Source of the DNA: Ewingella americana ATCC 33852
Lineage (GTDB): Bacteria > Pseudomonadota > Gammaproteobacteria > Enterobacterales > Enterobacteriaceae
Length of the DNA stretch: 42,296 bases
Direction of reading: 5' to 3'
Assembly: GCF_000735345.1 (NCBI RefSeq)
Contig: NZ_JMPJ01000045.1
Location: forward strand, 1-42,296
The notes under the pieces were generated by a model, which was given only the letters and a program-made list of their open reading frames with translations, searched no databases and was not told the origin of the DNA. Made by a program: the position numbers and the translations under genes. The stretch's first letter is position 1, and every line of letters starts with the position of its first letter. This document shows positions 41,940 through 42,296 of this stretch, one piece after another.

Positions 41940-42296
41940 GCGACCCTTAAGGTCAAAACCGTGCGCTGCCGCCACACCGGCCTTAAGGTCAGAACCGTGG
42001 GCTCGCCGCCCACACTGGCCCAAAGGGTTTTAAACGAAACCCTTTGGAATCCTGCGTTTTTCTGCTGTTGGAAGATCGAGGCTGCGCAGGGGTGGAATGG
42101 ACGTGTTTCAGTGGCCGCGGTGATCGTCGCGAAGTGCCGCCGCTTAGGCGGTTCCCGAATTTCAGGCTTCGAGCCTTTGGTCTCGAACCATTCATTCGGC
42201 GTCACTTCTGAACGCGACCTACTGGCATTTACACCGTGCCGTTTCAGGTGGTTTTTTGGATTTGCTCCATCTCCTCTCAGAGGAGAAGGCAGGGAA
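41940..42296 (+). repeat. Multi-hairpin dispersed repeat, copy D (runs to window end)
   Basis: The left module is present twice: ACCGTGCGCTGCCGCC...CCTTAAGG (about 41959-41987, resembling copy B') and then ACCGTGGGCTCGCCGCCCAC (about 41994-42013, resembling copy B). The large hairpin CCAAAGGGTTT/AAACCCTTTGG (42020-42030 and 42037-42047, loop TAAACG) follows. Then come the conserved core, CCGCC-GCTTA-GGCGG (about 42138-42152), GGCTTCGAGCC...GGTCTCGAACC (about 42167-42190), GGCGTCACTTCTGAACGCGACC (42199-42220), a T6 run (42252-42257) and the CT-rich hairpin (42270-42286). It lies upstream of the TonB-dependent receptor; its right neighbour is outside the window. Confidence 0.9.

Overview
The window looks like a chromosomal segment of a member of the Enterobacterales. 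Gene order and protein sequences fit Yersiniaceae-type genera such as Rahnella, Rouxiella, Ewingella or Serratia, but I cannot fix the genus. Positions 1-28.1 kb follow the Escherichia coli terminus-side order: nth, rsxE-G-D-C-B-A, ydgK, (dcuC), ydgJ, (yfeH), add, malY, malX, malI, ydgA, manA, fumC, tus, then ynfM, ynfL, mlc, ynfK. A Tus protein with a TerB-like site 8 bp before its start codon shows that the segment lies in the replication-termination zone. No phage, IS element, rRNA, tRNA or CRISPR array is visible.

Layout. (1) 0.2-6.6 kb: nth plus the complete Rsx/Rnf electron-transport complex, tightly packed on the minus strand. (2) 6.7-11.3 kb: ydgK, a 71-aa lipoprotein, dcuC with an FNR-like box, ydgJ and yfeH. 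(3) 11.4-16.6 kb: add and the divergent malXY/malI locus, with two MalI operators, a CRP-like site and a six-codon reading frame coupled to malI. (4) 17.4-23.3 kb: ydgA, manA, fumC and tus/Ter. (5) 23.5-28.1 kb: the divergent ynfM/ynfL pair, mlc with a dyad operator, and ynfK. (6) 28.2-42.3 kb: an accessory part. It holds a DHA2 drug-efflux pump; an organosulfur locus (sulfonate-binding protein, LLM monooxygenase, LysR regulator, cysteine-dioxygenase-like cupin, four-module rhodanese); stress and housekeeping genes (DUF3811, GNAT, peroxiredoxin-like, LysR); and a Fur-box-flanked iron locus (periplasmic binding protein, small exported protein, TonB-dependent receptor).

The feature least explained by known annotation is a dispersed, multi-hairpin intergenic repeat of about 300 bp. 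It occurs five times (1-206, 16668-16965, 17000-17280, 21941-22279, 41940-42296), mostly in convergent or 3' intergenic space. Its core is well conserved, but two of its hairpins have stems of completely different sequence in different copies while staying perfectly base-paired, one of them with the same TAAACG loop. That pattern points to selection or copying at the level of structure rather than protein.
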